63,562 nt of DNA from Sergeia podlipaevii (GCA_030849805.1 JASANZ010002175.1:1-63562), one strand, 5' to 3'. Shown: positions 9,155 through 19,110, numbered from the stretch's first letter. Notes: generated by a model not told the origin, from the sequence alone. A program made the numbers and translations.

Positions 9155-10756
9155 ATGTATGTTGGTCCCTGGCAGGAGTATAAGCTGATGAAGGTCATTG
9201 AGGACCTTCGCGAGGAGAATGATAGAATCAAGGAAGCCTTTTTAGATCCTCAGTCACAAAACCAGCAGCAGCAGTATGGAGATAGTAATCACATAGCACT
9301 GTCCTCTTCAATGGGAGCGCGCTACACTCGTCCTGTGCCTGGAAGGAGCGGGGAAGTACACCTTGACACACGGACCATCGCCGCACCTTACGAAAGCAGC
9401 CACAGCATTGGTGATAGCAACAGCTACGGTATCGGTGGCGTAGACCCGTTCCAGACGTATCCACCAGGTCACTTTTTATCCACCTCCCCTCGCTCTCTTG
9501 CAGCACAGCAAGAGCAGGGGGCCCCTCCGCCCTTTTCAGCTCCATCGGCGCGAACTCTTCACGCATCGCGGCAAACATCAGAGCGAAGAGTGCGGCCACC
9601 ATTCGTTATATTTCACAAGGACACCAGTGGAAGCAGCGGCGCCAATCCTCAGTCACGTGTTTCCGGTCAACGAGCAGACGCGATTTCCCAGGGCAGTGCA
9701 CAGTACCCAGGAGGTGGTGCTGACTTCTACCAGCATAGCACCCTCACAGTGCCAACGTACAGCGCCCGCGAGGAGGAGATTTTGCGTAAGATGTTCCTCA
9801 AGAAGGTGAAGGATAGCGCTGATGGTACTACGAGTAGTATTGGTAGTGAGGGGGTGCATGACAGTGCTTATGCGCACATGGCAGACCTTGTGCGCCGCGT
9901 ACCGCTAGACACCAACACAGTTAGCCTGCGCGCAGGACAGAAGGTGTACGAGCGGTGTGTCAAGGGCCCTAGCATGGGACCTTGCTGGGATGCCAGGGGC
10001 AAGATTGGTGGAAGCACCATAAACGTTCAGTCTCAGCCCCGTCTTGCCAATGGAGGTGTCAGCGCGAGGAAAACGAATCCGCCGCATGCAGCCGAAGATC
10101 AAGTGGAGCGGCGGCTACGACTGCAGGCACTGTACAGCGGCGTAGCTCCTGAGGACACTACCCCCACAGTATCGGCGGCGGCGATGCAGAAGCCACCGCT
10201 ATCACCGTCGCCTGCCGCGGTGGCCCACAGCCCCAAATCAAGCAGCACCAGCGAGCAGGCTGGGCATGGGCACACAACTGAGCTGGCCACTGCAGCGGGG
10301 ACCGCCGTTGGAGGAAGTCAATGGGGCGTACCCTGGGACACCCTTCCCAGCACCTCGCCCCTCCACATGACAGCAGGAGATCTGAGTACTCCTCTGTATT
10401 TGGACAATACCACACGCATAGCCGCCTCTGGCTCTGTGACCTGTCCTGAAGCACGGCCGCCGCAGCAGCAGCAGCAAGAGACGGGTGCGCCATGGATGTC
10501 AAGCGCACTTCGACGTCCGTACGATGTCGGTGCGCCACTCGCTCCTCCTCCTTTTCTTTTTGAAAGTGACGAAGCAGCTGGAGGCCCCCATCCCCCTCCC
10601 ACCTACGCACACGAGCACGGACATCGTCATGATGAAGTGCCACTCGAGAACCTTGTGGTGCCTCCCCCTGCGCCATTGGCTATCGATGAAGATGATGTGG
10701 GGGGTCTTCTTTTTTGGGCTGAGAATTTAGATTTAAACATGATTGATGGGATGTAA
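9155..10756 (+). CDS. Hypothetical low-complexity protein with conserved-looking N-terminus
   Basis: A 533-residue protein I cannot assign. The first 30 residues (from MYVGPWQEYKLMKVIEDL) look like a structured amphipathic helix with a Trp-Gln-Glu-Tyr-Lys motif. The rest is mostly disordered, rich in Ser, Pro, Gly and Ala with short Gln runs and His-containing patches. A second possibly ordered segment, EEEILRKMFLKKVKD, lies near residues 206-220. The C-terminal 30 residues are acidic and hydrophobic (IDEDDVGGLLFWAENLDL), resembling a short linear interaction motif. No membrane span or enzyme motif is seen. The layout (short helix, long disordered linker, acidic/hydrophobic tail) suggests a scaffold or adaptor, which is inference only. 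Confidence 0.75.
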   Translation: MYVGPWQEYKLMKVIEDLREENDRIKEAFLDPQSQNQQQQYGDSNHIALSSSMGARYTRPVPGRSGEVHLDTRTIAAPYESSHSIGDSNSYGIGGVDPFQTYPPGHFLSTSPRSLAAQQEQGAPPPFSAPSARTLHASRQTSERRVRPPFVIFHKDTSGSSGANPQSRVSGQRADAISQGSAQYPGGGADFYQHSTLTVPTYSAREEEILRKMFLKKVKDSADGTTSSIGSEGVHDSAYAHMADLVRRVPLDTNTVSLRAGQKVYERCVKGPSMGPCWDARGKIGGSTINVQSQPRLANGGVSARKTNPPHAAEDQVERRLRLQALYSGVAPEDTTPTVSAAAMQKPPLSPSPAAVAHSPKSSSTSEQAGHGHTTELATAAGTAVGGSQWGVPWDTLPSTSPLHMTAGDLSTPLYLDNTTRIAASGSVTCPEARPPQQQQQETGAPWMSSALRRPYDVGAPLAPPPFLFESDEAAGGPHPPPTYAHEHGHRHDEVPLENLVVPPPAPLAIDEDDVGGLLFWAENLDLNMIDGM

Positions 10757-11239
10757 ACTACAGGAGAGGGGCGAAAGAAGAGGGGCGTGCTTCCCAGTAC
10801 GAGAGGCCCCCTGATGGCTTTTACCTCTATCTTTCTTTTTTCTATTTTTCTCCTTCTCTTTTTTTTTGCTTTAGTGTCTATGTCGACTACGAAGGATATT
10901 TATATTTGACACGCTGTCAAAAGACAACGGAGCCTGGGGATGTAGAAGCTCTTTGAAAGCATTATTGAATCTCCTTTTCAACTGCAATATGGGCGTCTCA
11001 ACACATCTATATGCATTATCTTCCGCTTTTTTATTGATATTCCTTGATCTATCTTACATACCATATAGGTTGTCACCGTTAATATATATATATATATTTC
11101 TCTGCCTCTGAGACAAAAAGAAAAAAGGTTTACAAAAGAGAAGACGCGGTAAGCACGGTAGCACGTGCATACCTTTCTGTCACTATTGGCAGAGAAACGT
11201 CTCTATACAATATTAGGAAATTTTTTTTTTAAGAAAGGA
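10757..11239. other. Spacer upstream of VPS36
   Basis: AT-rich spacer with pyrimidine stretches at about 10820-10872 and a (TA)n run near 11082-11096. The T-run at 11221-11230 and AG at 11232-11233 lie seven bases before the VPS36 ATG. No gene is seen. Confidence 0.55.
11221..11233 (+). promoter_or_regulatory. Trans-splice acceptor of VPS36
   Basis: A run of T ending in AAG at 11231-11233, directly before ATG 11240. It excludes the 25 upstream codons that are open from a GTG at 11165. Confidence 0.6.
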
Positions 11240-12532
11240 ATGGAATACTGGAAAAAGCATACCGATCGAAACCTCGTTAGCGGAGATGAGGTGTTTATTA
11301 CCTCGGTAGAGGGCGTAGCGTTATACGACGGTGATGTCAAGACAAAGTATTGCAAAGGCAAGCTTTCTCTCTCTACGTACCACATCTTTTATCAGTCTGA
11401 AGGCGAGGAATCACCCACGATACTGCGGCTTGCTCTGGAGGACATCCACCGTACACACGAAACGCCTACCGTAGTGAAAGGTTTTGCCTTCTCCAGTGAC
11501 AAGGTGATCACCCCTCTCCCTGCCGGCAAGTACTGCAAACTCTCCTTTAAGAAAGGCGGCATGGCAGCCTTGTATGATCGCCTGCTGGAGGCATTACAAG
11601 ATGCTGCGTGGAAACGTACTGTGGTGACTGCAGCACGTACCGCTACAGGGAGGGCTGCTGGAGCAACACAGCAACAGCAACAGCAACAGCAGCAGGAGCG
11701 TGTGAATACATCAAGCATGATTGGTATTGCAGGTGTCATGAAGGCTTCGCAGGAGAGCTCCAAGCTTAATGGCACCTTCAGCGATATTGACGACGTCATG
11801 GACAAGGCATCGACTCTGGTGAGTAGTATTCGGCATATGAAGCAACGCTCCGGTGGAGACACAGGAAACGACGCGGCACAGCTAGAGAGCATTGAGGCGA
11901 CACTGGGTCTGGGCACGCTCGTCACCTCATCTGGGGTAAGCGGTTCCAAGCAGGCAAAGTTCCACGCCGAGCTTGGTGCTGAGTTACACGCGTGGATGAC
12001 TCACCCTAGTAATACCAAGCGCTTTGGGGAAATGCCGGTGGTGCCTCTTGTGGAACTCTTCGCGCTCTACAACAGGGCCCGCGGTGGCGACTTAGTGTCC
12101 CCGGAGGATGTTCTTCATGCGTGCACGTCCATGGCACACGAGACATATTCACGCTACACGTTAGAAAAGTTCTCTTCCGGGGAGCAGGTGCTTATGAGCA
12201 AGGACCGCTCCATCGTGCTGAGCAAACTGACAGCGTTGATAGGACCTCGCGTGGTGAATCCACTAGATGCGAACGCCTGCATCAGTAGTGAAGAAGTGAG
12301 AGCCACCAAGGGCATCAGTCCGGTCAAGACGGTTTCGAGCATAACAACGCTGCCTTCACTGTCCGCGCAGCTCAAGTCTGTGAGCGAAATCCAGCTCGCG
12401 AGTGTGCTGCTGATATCCGTCTCCACCGCGAAGGAGGTGCTGGAGCGTCTTGAGAGAGCTGGCTATCTGAGCAGATGTGATACTGGCTTTGGGTGTAACG
12501 TGTTCCACTGGAACATCTTTGTCCTTGCGTAG
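11240..12532 (+). CDS. VPS36: ESCRT-II subunit VPS36
   Basis: A 430-residue protein matching the VPS36 plan. An N-terminal GLUE/PH-like domain spans about residues 1-132 (EVFITSVEGVALYDGD, then a KGKLSLSTYHIFY strand and CKLSFKKGGMAALYDRLLEAL). A glutamine run near 144-152 marks a linker. A C-terminal EAP30-type winged-helix region starts near SSMIGIAGVMKASQE and ends with LASVLLISVSTAKEVLERLE and GYLSRCDTGFG. In other eukaryotes VPS36 binds phosphoinositides and ubiquitin on endosomes and, with VPS22 and VPS25, sorts cargo into multivesicular bodies. The NZF zinc fingers of the yeast protein are not seen. The start is the ATG immediately after the acceptor at 11232-11233. Confidence 0.85.
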   Translation: MEYWKKHTDRNLVSGDEVFITSVEGVALYDGDVKTKYCKGKLSLSTYHIFYQSEGEESPTILRLALEDIHRTHETPTVVKGFAFSSDKVITPLPAGKYCKLSFKKGGMAALYDRLLEALQDAAWKRTVVTAARTATGRAAGATQQQQQQQQQERVNTSSMIGIAGVMKASQESSKLNGTFSDIDDVMDKASTLVSSIRHMKQRSGGDTGNDAAQLESIEATLGLGTLVTSSGVSGSKQAKFHAELGAELHAWMTHPSNTKRFGEMPVVPLVELFALYNRARGGDLVSPEDVLHACTSMAHETYSRYTLEKFSSGEQVLMSKDRSIVLSKLTALIGPRVVNPLDANACISSEEVRATKGISPVKTVSSITTLPSLSAQLKSVSEIQLASVLLISVSTAKEVLERLERAGYLSRCDTGFGCNVFHWNIFVLA

Positions 12533-13017
12533 AGAGAGAGGGGAAAGAGATAAAGATGAAGGTGAGGAAGAAGGAGGCAGATGGTGGTTTTGCAATTATA
12601 TTTGATATTGGAATTTTTTTTTTTTTGGCGGATGTGTTTCGCTTTCATTTTCTTTCATATTTTGCTTCCCAACTTTTGGACACTAAAAATTTACCTCTAC
12701 TACTTCTTCAAATGGAAATTTTCTAGTGTACGTACGCATTAGCGGCAGCCTGCCACATTTAACAATCGATGTCTTTATGTCTTTTTAAAGGGAGTTCTTC
12801 GTCACTATTGGCTATTGTTATTCACCAATTTATTGGCATGCAATTTATCCGCATACACTATTTTATTCCACCATTATTACTATATCGCTCACACACACAC
12901 ACACACACGTATCGTGCGCTTTCAATATAATAAGGTAGCTCTACATCTGCTTAACGCACACGAAGTGCAACTCAGGTGTGAGAAATAGAAGAGGAAAGTG
13001 TGTGAGTGAGTGTAAAT
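12533..13017. other. Spacer upstream of methyltransferase gene
   Basis: AT-rich spacer with a T-run near 12615-12626, a (CA)n run at 12890-12908 and a possible acceptor AG at 12933-12934. No gene is seen. Confidence 0.5.
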
Positions 13018-14715
13018 ATGGCGCAGCCTACAATGGATCGTGCAGAGCTCACATTTGACGATGTGCAGAAGGTTCTCGATGCACACAAGATCGACTCGTG
13101 GTCCTCCAAGGAGATGGGCGTGCTCATCTCTCTTATGAGCGAGTACTACAAGTACAAGCGCACAGAGGCTAAGCAGCATCAGCACCACAAGGAAGAGGCT
13201 CGAGAAGGCAAGAATAAGGGCAGCAGTAGCCGTAGCAGCAGCAGCTGTGAAGGGGACGGGGAGGAAAACAGCGACGACGAGGAAGACGATGCAGAAGATG
13301 GATACCCCACCGAAGAAACAGTGGCGGAGGTGGATCGCGGTCTGACTCGTATTCGCGGCTACCTTCAGCGCAAGTACCCGTTTGGATCTCTCCAAGAGCC
13401 TACCGTCATCCCCTACGCTGCCCCCGATACCACATCAACCATGGAATCCACCAAGTCTGCGACGGAAAGTAGATCTGTCAGCAGCAATGCCCTGCTTCCT
13501 CCCCCGGTGTACTCTGTAGATGCGTTCGTGTACCTGGAGGAGGACATTGAGCAACTTGTGGAAAACAGATCCCTCGCACGCGAGTACTGCCGCCACTGTG
13601 GCGCCTTCGCTGATATCGGGCTCACTTCTTTCATTACGCACTCATTCTCTCAGGATCAGCTGGTGTATCTGAGCTGCTTCCTGCTTCCTATGCTCTCACG
13701 CTGGGGGAAGCGCCGTATCGTGAGCCCAGGCAGCAATGGGAAGGAAGAAGAAGAGAAGACTGTCGTCGCGTTCGACTGCAACTCAGTGGTGGACGTGGGC
13801 TCACGCCTGGGCATTGTGCAGTGGGCGTGTTACCTCGCCGCGCAACAGGGCATGCTGACTGAGACCACGCGAGTCACCGGGGTGGAGCTGGATGAGAAGT
13901 TTATTGGCATTCAGCAGGAGCTCGCCAAGCGCTTCTGCTCCCGTCCAGTGGAGCTGCCAAGTGAGGACGACAAACCCCGACATCTGCATGTGGATGTAGT
14001 GAAGAGCAATTGCTTTGAGGGAGAAGGGGCAGAGGCGCTTAAGGCGGCTGATGTGATCATCCTGCACAATGTCTTTGAGTATTTCTGCAAGACGGAAGCA
14101 GAGCACCTTGAGTGCTGGCAGAGGCTGCGCAGCCTTGTGTCACGACGTGGCCAGCTGCTTCTCTGCTCACCCAGCATTCAGGAAACTTTTGCGGGCTTCA
14201 GCGAAGAGACGTTTGCCGCCGCGGGCGTCATAAAGAAGGGTCGCAAACGCGCTCGAGAAGAAGAGAATGCGAAGAAGGGCAAGTGCGGCGAGGGGGGTGA
14301 GAAGGAACTTCACTCCGATGTGCGCGCGTGGCTGACGGAATACCTTGAGCCGATGGACGTTGCCGAGGTGGCCGAGTGCTTCCTTGCGTTCCGCAGCATC
14401 ACAATGCAAGGCGGCGATGATGGTGTTGAGGAGCTTTCCTCCCATCCCTCTGCATCTGACAGCCATGATGAAAACGAGAAACAGAGCAGCAACGATGAAG
14501 ATGATGAGGAGGACGAAAGTGACGATGATCATGGCCACGCACACGGCGGAAGTTGCTGTGGTTCTAGCAGTGGTGCCTGCTGCCGTCCTCATGGTGGGGC
14601 TTGCTGTGGTGACGAGAATGCTTCCGAGGGCTGCCGCGATGGGGAGGACGAGGAAGACCCCCTTGCTGAACTGAAAGAATCTTTGCAGAACATCTATGTG
14701 TACGTCGTCAGATAA
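13018..14715 (+). CDS. SAM-dependent methyltransferase-like protein with His/Cys-rich tail
   Basis: A 565-residue protein. Residues 1-60 are helical and charged and 61-100 are an acidic low-complexity segment. The segment from about 168 onward (VYLEEDIEQLVENRSLAREY) leads into a class I methyltransferase fold. Motif I is VVDVGSRLG at 257-265 and the acidic residue after strand 2 is in VTGVELDEKF (286-295). A motif-IV-like strand DVIILHNVFEYF (345-356) and a RGQLLLCSPS strand follow. After an acidic spacer, residues about 505-550 hold an HGHAHGG segment and repeated Gly/Cys-Cys units, a likely metal-binding patch. Substrate unknown. The frame extends four codons to a GTG, but the first ATG is 13018. 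Confidence 0.85.
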   Translation: MAQPTMDRAELTFDDVQKVLDAHKIDSWSSKEMGVLISLMSEYYKYKRTEAKQHQHHKEEAREGKNKGSSSRSSSSCEGDGEENSDDEEDDAEDGYPTEETVAEVDRGLTRIRGYLQRKYPFGSLQEPTVIPYAAPDTTSTMESTKSATESRSVSSNALLPPPVYSVDAFVYLEEDIEQLVENRSLAREYCRHCGAFADIGLTSFITHSFSQDQLVYLSCFLLPMLSRWGKRRIVSPGSNGKEEEEKTVVAFDCNSVVDVGSRLGIVQWACYLAAQQGMLTETTRVTGVELDEKFIGIQQELAKRFCSRPVELPSEDDKPRHLHVDVVKSNCFEGEGAEALKAADVIILHNVFEYFCKTEAEHLECWQRLRSLVSRRGQLLLCSPSIQETFAGFSEETFAAAGVIKKGRKRAREEENAKKGKCGEGGEKELHSDVRAWLTEYLEPMDVAEVAECFLAFRSITMQGGDDGVEELSSHPSASDSHDENEKQSSNDEDDEEDESDDDHGHAHGGSCCGSSSGACCRPHGGACCGDENASEGCRDGEDEEDPLAELKESLQNIYVYVVR

Positions 14716-15191
14716 AAGATGTTTGGCAGTTACTCATCACATTTTATAGGAACCGGAAAGAGAGGGGGATAGGTGAAAAGGGAGGAAGATAATCAACGTG
14801 ATATAACGGCGCAAACGAATAACTAAGTGATATGTGGCCTGCCATTTTCGCAGATGAAGGCATTTGCCTCTCTACTGAGAGCGAGAAAATGAAACGCAAG
14901 GAAGCGGGAGGAGGGAAGGAAGGGAGGGAGGGAATGTGAGCATTTCTGCATTGGGACACACTCTTTTTTCTTTTTTTGTAGACTGCATTAAAAGCAAAAG
15001 CATTTTCTATAGGCAATCCCTTCATCATCACCTTGCAATATGTCTTTTTTCTTTTCTTCTTCTTTTTTTCTCTTTAAAACAATATATATATAAATGCAAT
15101 TAGGCAACCATCGCATGCGATAGGGAGTTAGAGTACAAAAAAGGAAGCACAAGCATCTTTGCAAACAAGTTAGGAGGGAAAGTGGACGCAC
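14716..15191. other. Spacer upstream of first AEC transporter
   Basis: A purine-rich section (14885-14937) is followed by a pyrimidine tract (14961-14979) with AG at 14980-14981, then a second tract at 15040-15076 with a later AG near 15103. Either AG could be the acceptor; the later one avoids an ATG near 15040. No gene is seen. Confidence 0.5.
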
Positions 15192-16607
15192 ATGACGAGC
15201 AACTCGGCTTTGTTTGGGGTCTCCTTGCTGACAATGCTCAAGGTGCTACTGGCAGCCTTTACTGGCTTCATGGTCTCTCGCCTGTTTAGTGCTCGCAGCG
15301 CAAGCGAAGTTGGTGTTTGCTTTATTGCGATGCAGGTCATGCTGCCGTGCTTGCTCTTTTCAAATATTGTGGTCAGCGTAACGTGGGACAATGCAGCGTA
15401 CTACGGCTGGGCTCTTCTTATCGCCTGCGTTCACGTTACTTTAGGCTGCATTGCGTCTCTGCTGCTACGTCTTGTTCTGCCGGTAAAATACCGACCACTG
15501 CTTGTGCTCTCGTGCACATTTCCCAACGGCCTTGCTTTTCCACTTGGTGTGCTAGCAAACGTTAAGCAGCTCGGGTGGATGTCCAACGCAGCAGCAGAGA
15601 AGGCACAGTCTTACATACTGGTTCACAACATTGTGTGCGGGGCGGCATTATGGGCTGGGGCAAGCACGGTTGTGTCTCGCTATGCAAACAGCTGTCAAGC
15701 ACAGGATGTAGTCGTGGAACCCAGAAGGGACGAGGACAGTGGCGAGCCTCAAGACGCAGAAGCAATACCCACTGATTCTCCTCCTGCACAAGCAACTATA
15801 TATCCCTTTCAAGACCACTCTGCCCATCCTGCCAGCGCCGTCACCACAGCAGCGGGTATTCCTGTGCAGCAACAGCAGCAGCAGCAGCAGAACAACGTAC
15901 TCACGCACAAGGCGTCATCAAGTGAGCAATTGGCCTGGTACAAGCCACGCTCCTCTCGTGACTCCCCCACCGCTCCCGTGGATGGCGCAGGATGCGATTC
16001 AAAGCCCTTATCGCCAGTGCTGGCATTTCTCCTCGCGACGGTGAAGCCTCCTGTTGTCTGGGTAGCGTTGCTCAGTATGCTGATCGGCATTGTGGCGCCA
16101 CTTCGCTGGCTGGCGGAGTCCTATGTGGGTAATATGATCGTTGGCGGTATCGGCATTACTGGTGGGGGCACTGTGCCGCTGATGCTGCTTGCACTCACGT
16201 GGGATGTCATAGGAGCTAACATTTCAAAGGCAGAGGCCGAAGCAAAGACGGAATCAGACGGAAACAGCAAGATGACATGGTTATTGGATGTGCCCGGTGT
16301 ACAGCTTGCGTATGTTGGCATGACCACTCTTGTGCGTCTCGTGCTGGTGCCGATTGTGTGCTTCGCCATTATCTTTGGTCTCAGTTCCAGTGGCATCATA
16401 GCAAAACATAACGGGCCCTATCTGCTGTCGCTGCTGATTGTCTCGGTAACACCGCCTGCGGCTGAGACACTTCTCATGTGCACATCGCATCAGTTTTGCG
16501 TTGCAGAGTATAGTCACATGATGCGCTGTCTCTACCTGCTTGCAATGGTGTTCATGGTGCCGTGGCTGTTCTTTTTTCTGCGCTACGTGGATGGTACTGA
16601 AATATAG
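15192..16607 (+). CDS. Auxin efflux carrier (AEC/PIN-like) family membrane transporter, copy 1
   Basis: A 471-residue polytopic membrane protein. Hydrophobic spans occupy about residues 1-160 and 280-470. A long hydrophilic central loop (about 165-275) contains an eight-residue Gln run. Family-like features are the N-terminal helix with LPCLLFSNI (after QVM), CTFPNGLAFPLGVL, which contains the Asn/Pro-type helix break, and a second half beginning KPPVVWVALLSMLIGIVAPLR. The C-terminal half carries LLSLLIVSVTPPAAETLLM. The AEC family (Mem_trans) moves small organic anions or auxin-like compounds; the substrate here is unknown. It is followed directly by a paralogue at 17093, so the pair arose by tandem duplication. 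Confidence 0.85.
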   Translation: MTSNSALFGVSLLTMLKVLLAAFTGFMVSRLFSARSASEVGVCFIAMQVMLPCLLFSNIVVSVTWDNAAYYGWALLIACVHVTLGCIASLLLRLVLPVKYRPLLVLSCTFPNGLAFPLGVLANVKQLGWMSNAAAEKAQSYILVHNIVCGAALWAGASTVVSRYANSCQAQDVVVEPRRDEDSGEPQDAEAIPTDSPPAQATIYPFQDHSAHPASAVTTAAGIPVQQQQQQQQNNVLTHKASSSEQLAWYKPRSSRDSPTAPVDGAGCDSKPLSPVLAFLLATVKPPVVWVALLSMLIGIVAPLRWLAESYVGNMIVGGIGITGGGTVPLMLLALTWDVIGANISKAEAEAKTESDGNSKMTWLLDVPGVQLAYVGMTTLVRLVLVPIVCFAIIFGLSSSGIIAKHNGPYLLSLLIVSVTPPAAETLLMCTSHQFCVAEYSHMMRCLYLLAMVFMVPWLFFFLRYVDGTEI

Positions 16608-17092
16608 AGAGAGGGGGAGAGTGAAGAGCAAATGAATGAAGGATTAGAGATATAAGGAAGGGGATAACTCTTGTGAACGTACGTTTGTGTGTGGCGTTGG
16701 TATATATATATATGCTTTTCTGATGCAAAAGCCCAGTATTACGTGCATTGCTTTCCCCTGCCCATCCGATTTATCTATATATTTATTTTGAAACCTACTA
16801 AGGTATTCAGCTGCAATTGACTCTTGTATTTTTCGCATCGTGCAAACTGCTCTGTTGCCTTTTTTTTTTCCAAACGATACGTACTGGTTCTGTGCAGTCA
16901 CTTGGTTACAGGAACTATTGTGTTGTTTTTCCGTGCATATCTTTTCTGGCGCTTGTCATGACTAAAACCTGTATCCTTTTTCCTGTGTATTGCTTTTTTT
17001 TTCTTATTTTTCTTCTTCCCTACTTGCCGATCACTTCGACGCGGAATTAGCATTCACACATATTTATATATATATAGTCTTCTCTCTATCAT
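16608..17092. other. Spacer between the two AEC transporters
   Basis: AT-rich spacer with short (TA)n runs (16701-16713, 17064-17076), T-runs at 16859-16870 and 16993-17001, and a pyrimidine tract to about 17025. AG at 17049-17050 is the likely acceptor for the gene at 17093. No gene is seen. Confidence 0.5.
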
Positions 17093-18658
17093 ATGTCGGG
17101 AGTACAGCTCGTTCTGATTCCTATGGAGACGGTAGCGAAGATTGTACTGACATCCTCTCTAGGTATCTTCATATCCAAGTTCTTTAAGGATAAGGAGACG
17201 TGTATGCGAGGGCTCACGCACATAAGTATTCGCATTAATTTGCCGTGTTTGCTTTTTTCCAATTTGTGTCTAGCAGTCACCTGGGAAGCACTTGGGCAGT
17301 ATTATTGGGCCATTATCCTGTCGCTGCTTCCCATCATAATTGGCTTTTCCTTCTCTAGGGTCTTCATGCGTGTGCTGGACCGTGAGTGGCACGGTGTCCT
17401 CACGCTCGGCTGTACTTTTCAAAACGGTCTTGTCTTTCCGCTCAGTGTTGTGATGAATCTTAAAGGCATCGACTGGCTTGAGGGCCAGTCCTTCCAACTC
17501 GCCCAGGAAACGCTTTTCCTATACAATCTGCTCTGTTCTATGGGGCTCTGGGCAGTCGGAGAGCCACTTGTGCGTAGTTGCAAGGAAGCTTTGGATCGTG
17601 AGGAGGAGGAGAAACGCGCCTTGTTGCCTGCACATGGCCTTCAACGCGACGATACAGAAACTGACAGTCACGGCAAGGGAAGGCACTTGCATAAGGATGA
17701 TGATGGCCGCCACGCCACAGGGATCGTGGCTCATGATGATGATAAAGAAGAGGAAGAACATGAAATCGTGAGAAACGGCGAAGGCTCGCGCGATGGCATA
17801 GAGCAAGTTCGTCGAAATGATGATCTTCGCCATGGAGATGACGAGGGGGAGAGCGGCGATGGCGAACGTAGGCGGCAACCTGGCAGAGGGGAGCGAGTAT
17901 GGTGCCACCTCAAGGTCGCCGCAAATGCCCTCAAGAGCCCACCAGTTGCTGTGAGTCTGCTTGCCATTTTTATCTCACTGGTTCCCCCACTTCGCTGGCT
18001 TATGGATTCCTACGTGGGTCACATTGTGATTGGCGGACTTCGGCAAATTGGCACCGGGTGCGTGCCTCTTCAGTTACTTTTGCTAGGATGCTCTCTTACA
18101 AGTACAAAAGGGAGCTCTACGTCTTCCACAGAGGGGGGCGAAACGGCGGAGCCAACATCCAGTAGCGGCGATGCTGAACCATCTGGTGCTATTGCTGAAC
18201 CTCAAAATAGTGAGGAAAGTCACCATGAGCACGAGGACCGCGTTGACATCGTAGTGGAGGCCCATGCACGTGACCAAGGCGGGCGTCACCTTCATGGCAC
18301 GTGCTCCTCTTTCTGCCAAAAGCTAATTCACTTGTATCACCGTGTACCTCAGGTCACTGTTTTTATCATTCTAACTGTTGCACTGCGCCTTGTCATTGTA
18401 CCCGCTGTCACGGTGCTGATTGTACATTTGCTTTTCATTTTTAATTGCCTTCCCAAGAATAGGGCATTCATGCTGTCACTGCTCATTGCCGTCTGCTCGC
18501 CCTCAGCTATCAACTCCTCTCTCATCTGCTCAATGTATAAGTACAAAGTGACGGAGTACGCGCGGATGATTTTTATCATGTACGTTACCGCAATTGCAAC
18601 AGCGACTGTCTGGTTGGTGTTTGCGCTGTGGTATGTGAAGCATTTTATTTCAGAATGA
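17093..18658 (+). CDS. Auxin efflux carrier (AEC/PIN-like) family membrane transporter, copy 2
   Basis: A 521-residue paralogue of the preceding transporter. It shares NLPCLLFSNL near residue 52 (LPCLLFSN also in copy 1), GCTFQNGLVFPLSVVMNL and the half-repeat starting KSPPVAVSLLAIFISLVPPLR, followed by WLMDSYVGHIVIGG. The closing part carries MLSLLIAVCSPSAINSSL. The central hydrophilic loop (about 165-265) has no Gln run and is instead very rich in Asp, His, Arg and Glu. A second charged loop (about 340-400) is also His/Glu/Ser rich. The His/Asp-rich loops could bind metal, which is inference. Substrate unknown. Confidence 0.85.
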   Translation: MSGVQLVLIPMETVAKIVLTSSLGIFISKFFKDKETCMRGLTHISIRINLPCLLFSNLCLAVTWEALGQYYWAIILSLLPIIIGFSFSRVFMRVLDREWHGVLTLGCTFQNGLVFPLSVVMNLKGIDWLEGQSFQLAQETLFLYNLLCSMGLWAVGEPLVRSCKEALDREEEEKRALLPAHGLQRDDTETDSHGKGRHLHKDDDGRHATGIVAHDDDKEEEEHEIVRNGEGSRDGIEQVRRNDDLRHGDDEGESGDGERRRQPGRGERVWCHLKVAANALKSPPVAVSLLAIFISLVPPLRWLMDSYVGHIVIGGLRQIGTGCVPLQLLLLGCSLTSTKGSSTSSTEGGETAEPTSSSGDAEPSGAIAEPQNSEESHHEHEDRVDIVVEAHARDQGGRHLHGTCSSFCQKLIHLYHRVPQVTVFIILTVALRLVIVPAVTVLIVHLLFIFNCLPKNRAFMLSLLIAVCSPSAINSSLICSMYKYKVTEYARMIFIMYVTAIATATVWLVFALWYVKHFISE

Positions 18659-19110
18659 TTCTCCCACATGAAGAGGTTGTTGTTTTTGCTTCTTTCCTCC
18701 TTTTCTATCAAAATCTCCCCTCCCCCTGCCCCCCAGGTTGCGATATAGTATATTTAATATTCTTTTCCAAAAAAAAGGAGAAAAAATGAGTGTAATACGG
18801 AGGAAATATGATATGATTTGCCAGCGTGTTGCACGTATTGGTGCAAACACGTTTTCTTTTTTGTTCTGTGTCTTTATCATTTAGTTGCAGGAGGCGGAAA
18901 ATGCAAAGAGGAATATGACATATGACTGCAAGCAGCGAATACTGCATGAATCTATCGTAAAAAAAAAAAATGATTCACATTGCGCATGTTTAAACTATTA
19001 CTTCCACATTTTTTTTTCTTACTATTATTAATATTCTACTCTGATATGTGCTCACAGTAGTACAATCATCAAAGGGCACCATAGTAGCACACACACACAC
19101 ACACACACAC
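18659..19110. other. Spacer upstream of membrin-like SNARE gene
   Basis: AT-rich spacer with an A-run at 18959-18970, a T-run near 19009-19017 and a possible acceptor AG at 19056-19057. A (CA)n run (19088-19110) directly touches the ATG at 19111. Confidence 0.5.
19088..19110 (+). repeat. (CA)n microsatellite abutting a start codon
   Basis: About eleven CA units end exactly where ATG 19111 begins. The run is probably in the mature 5' UTR, since the likely acceptor (19056-19057) lies upstream. Confidence 0.85.
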
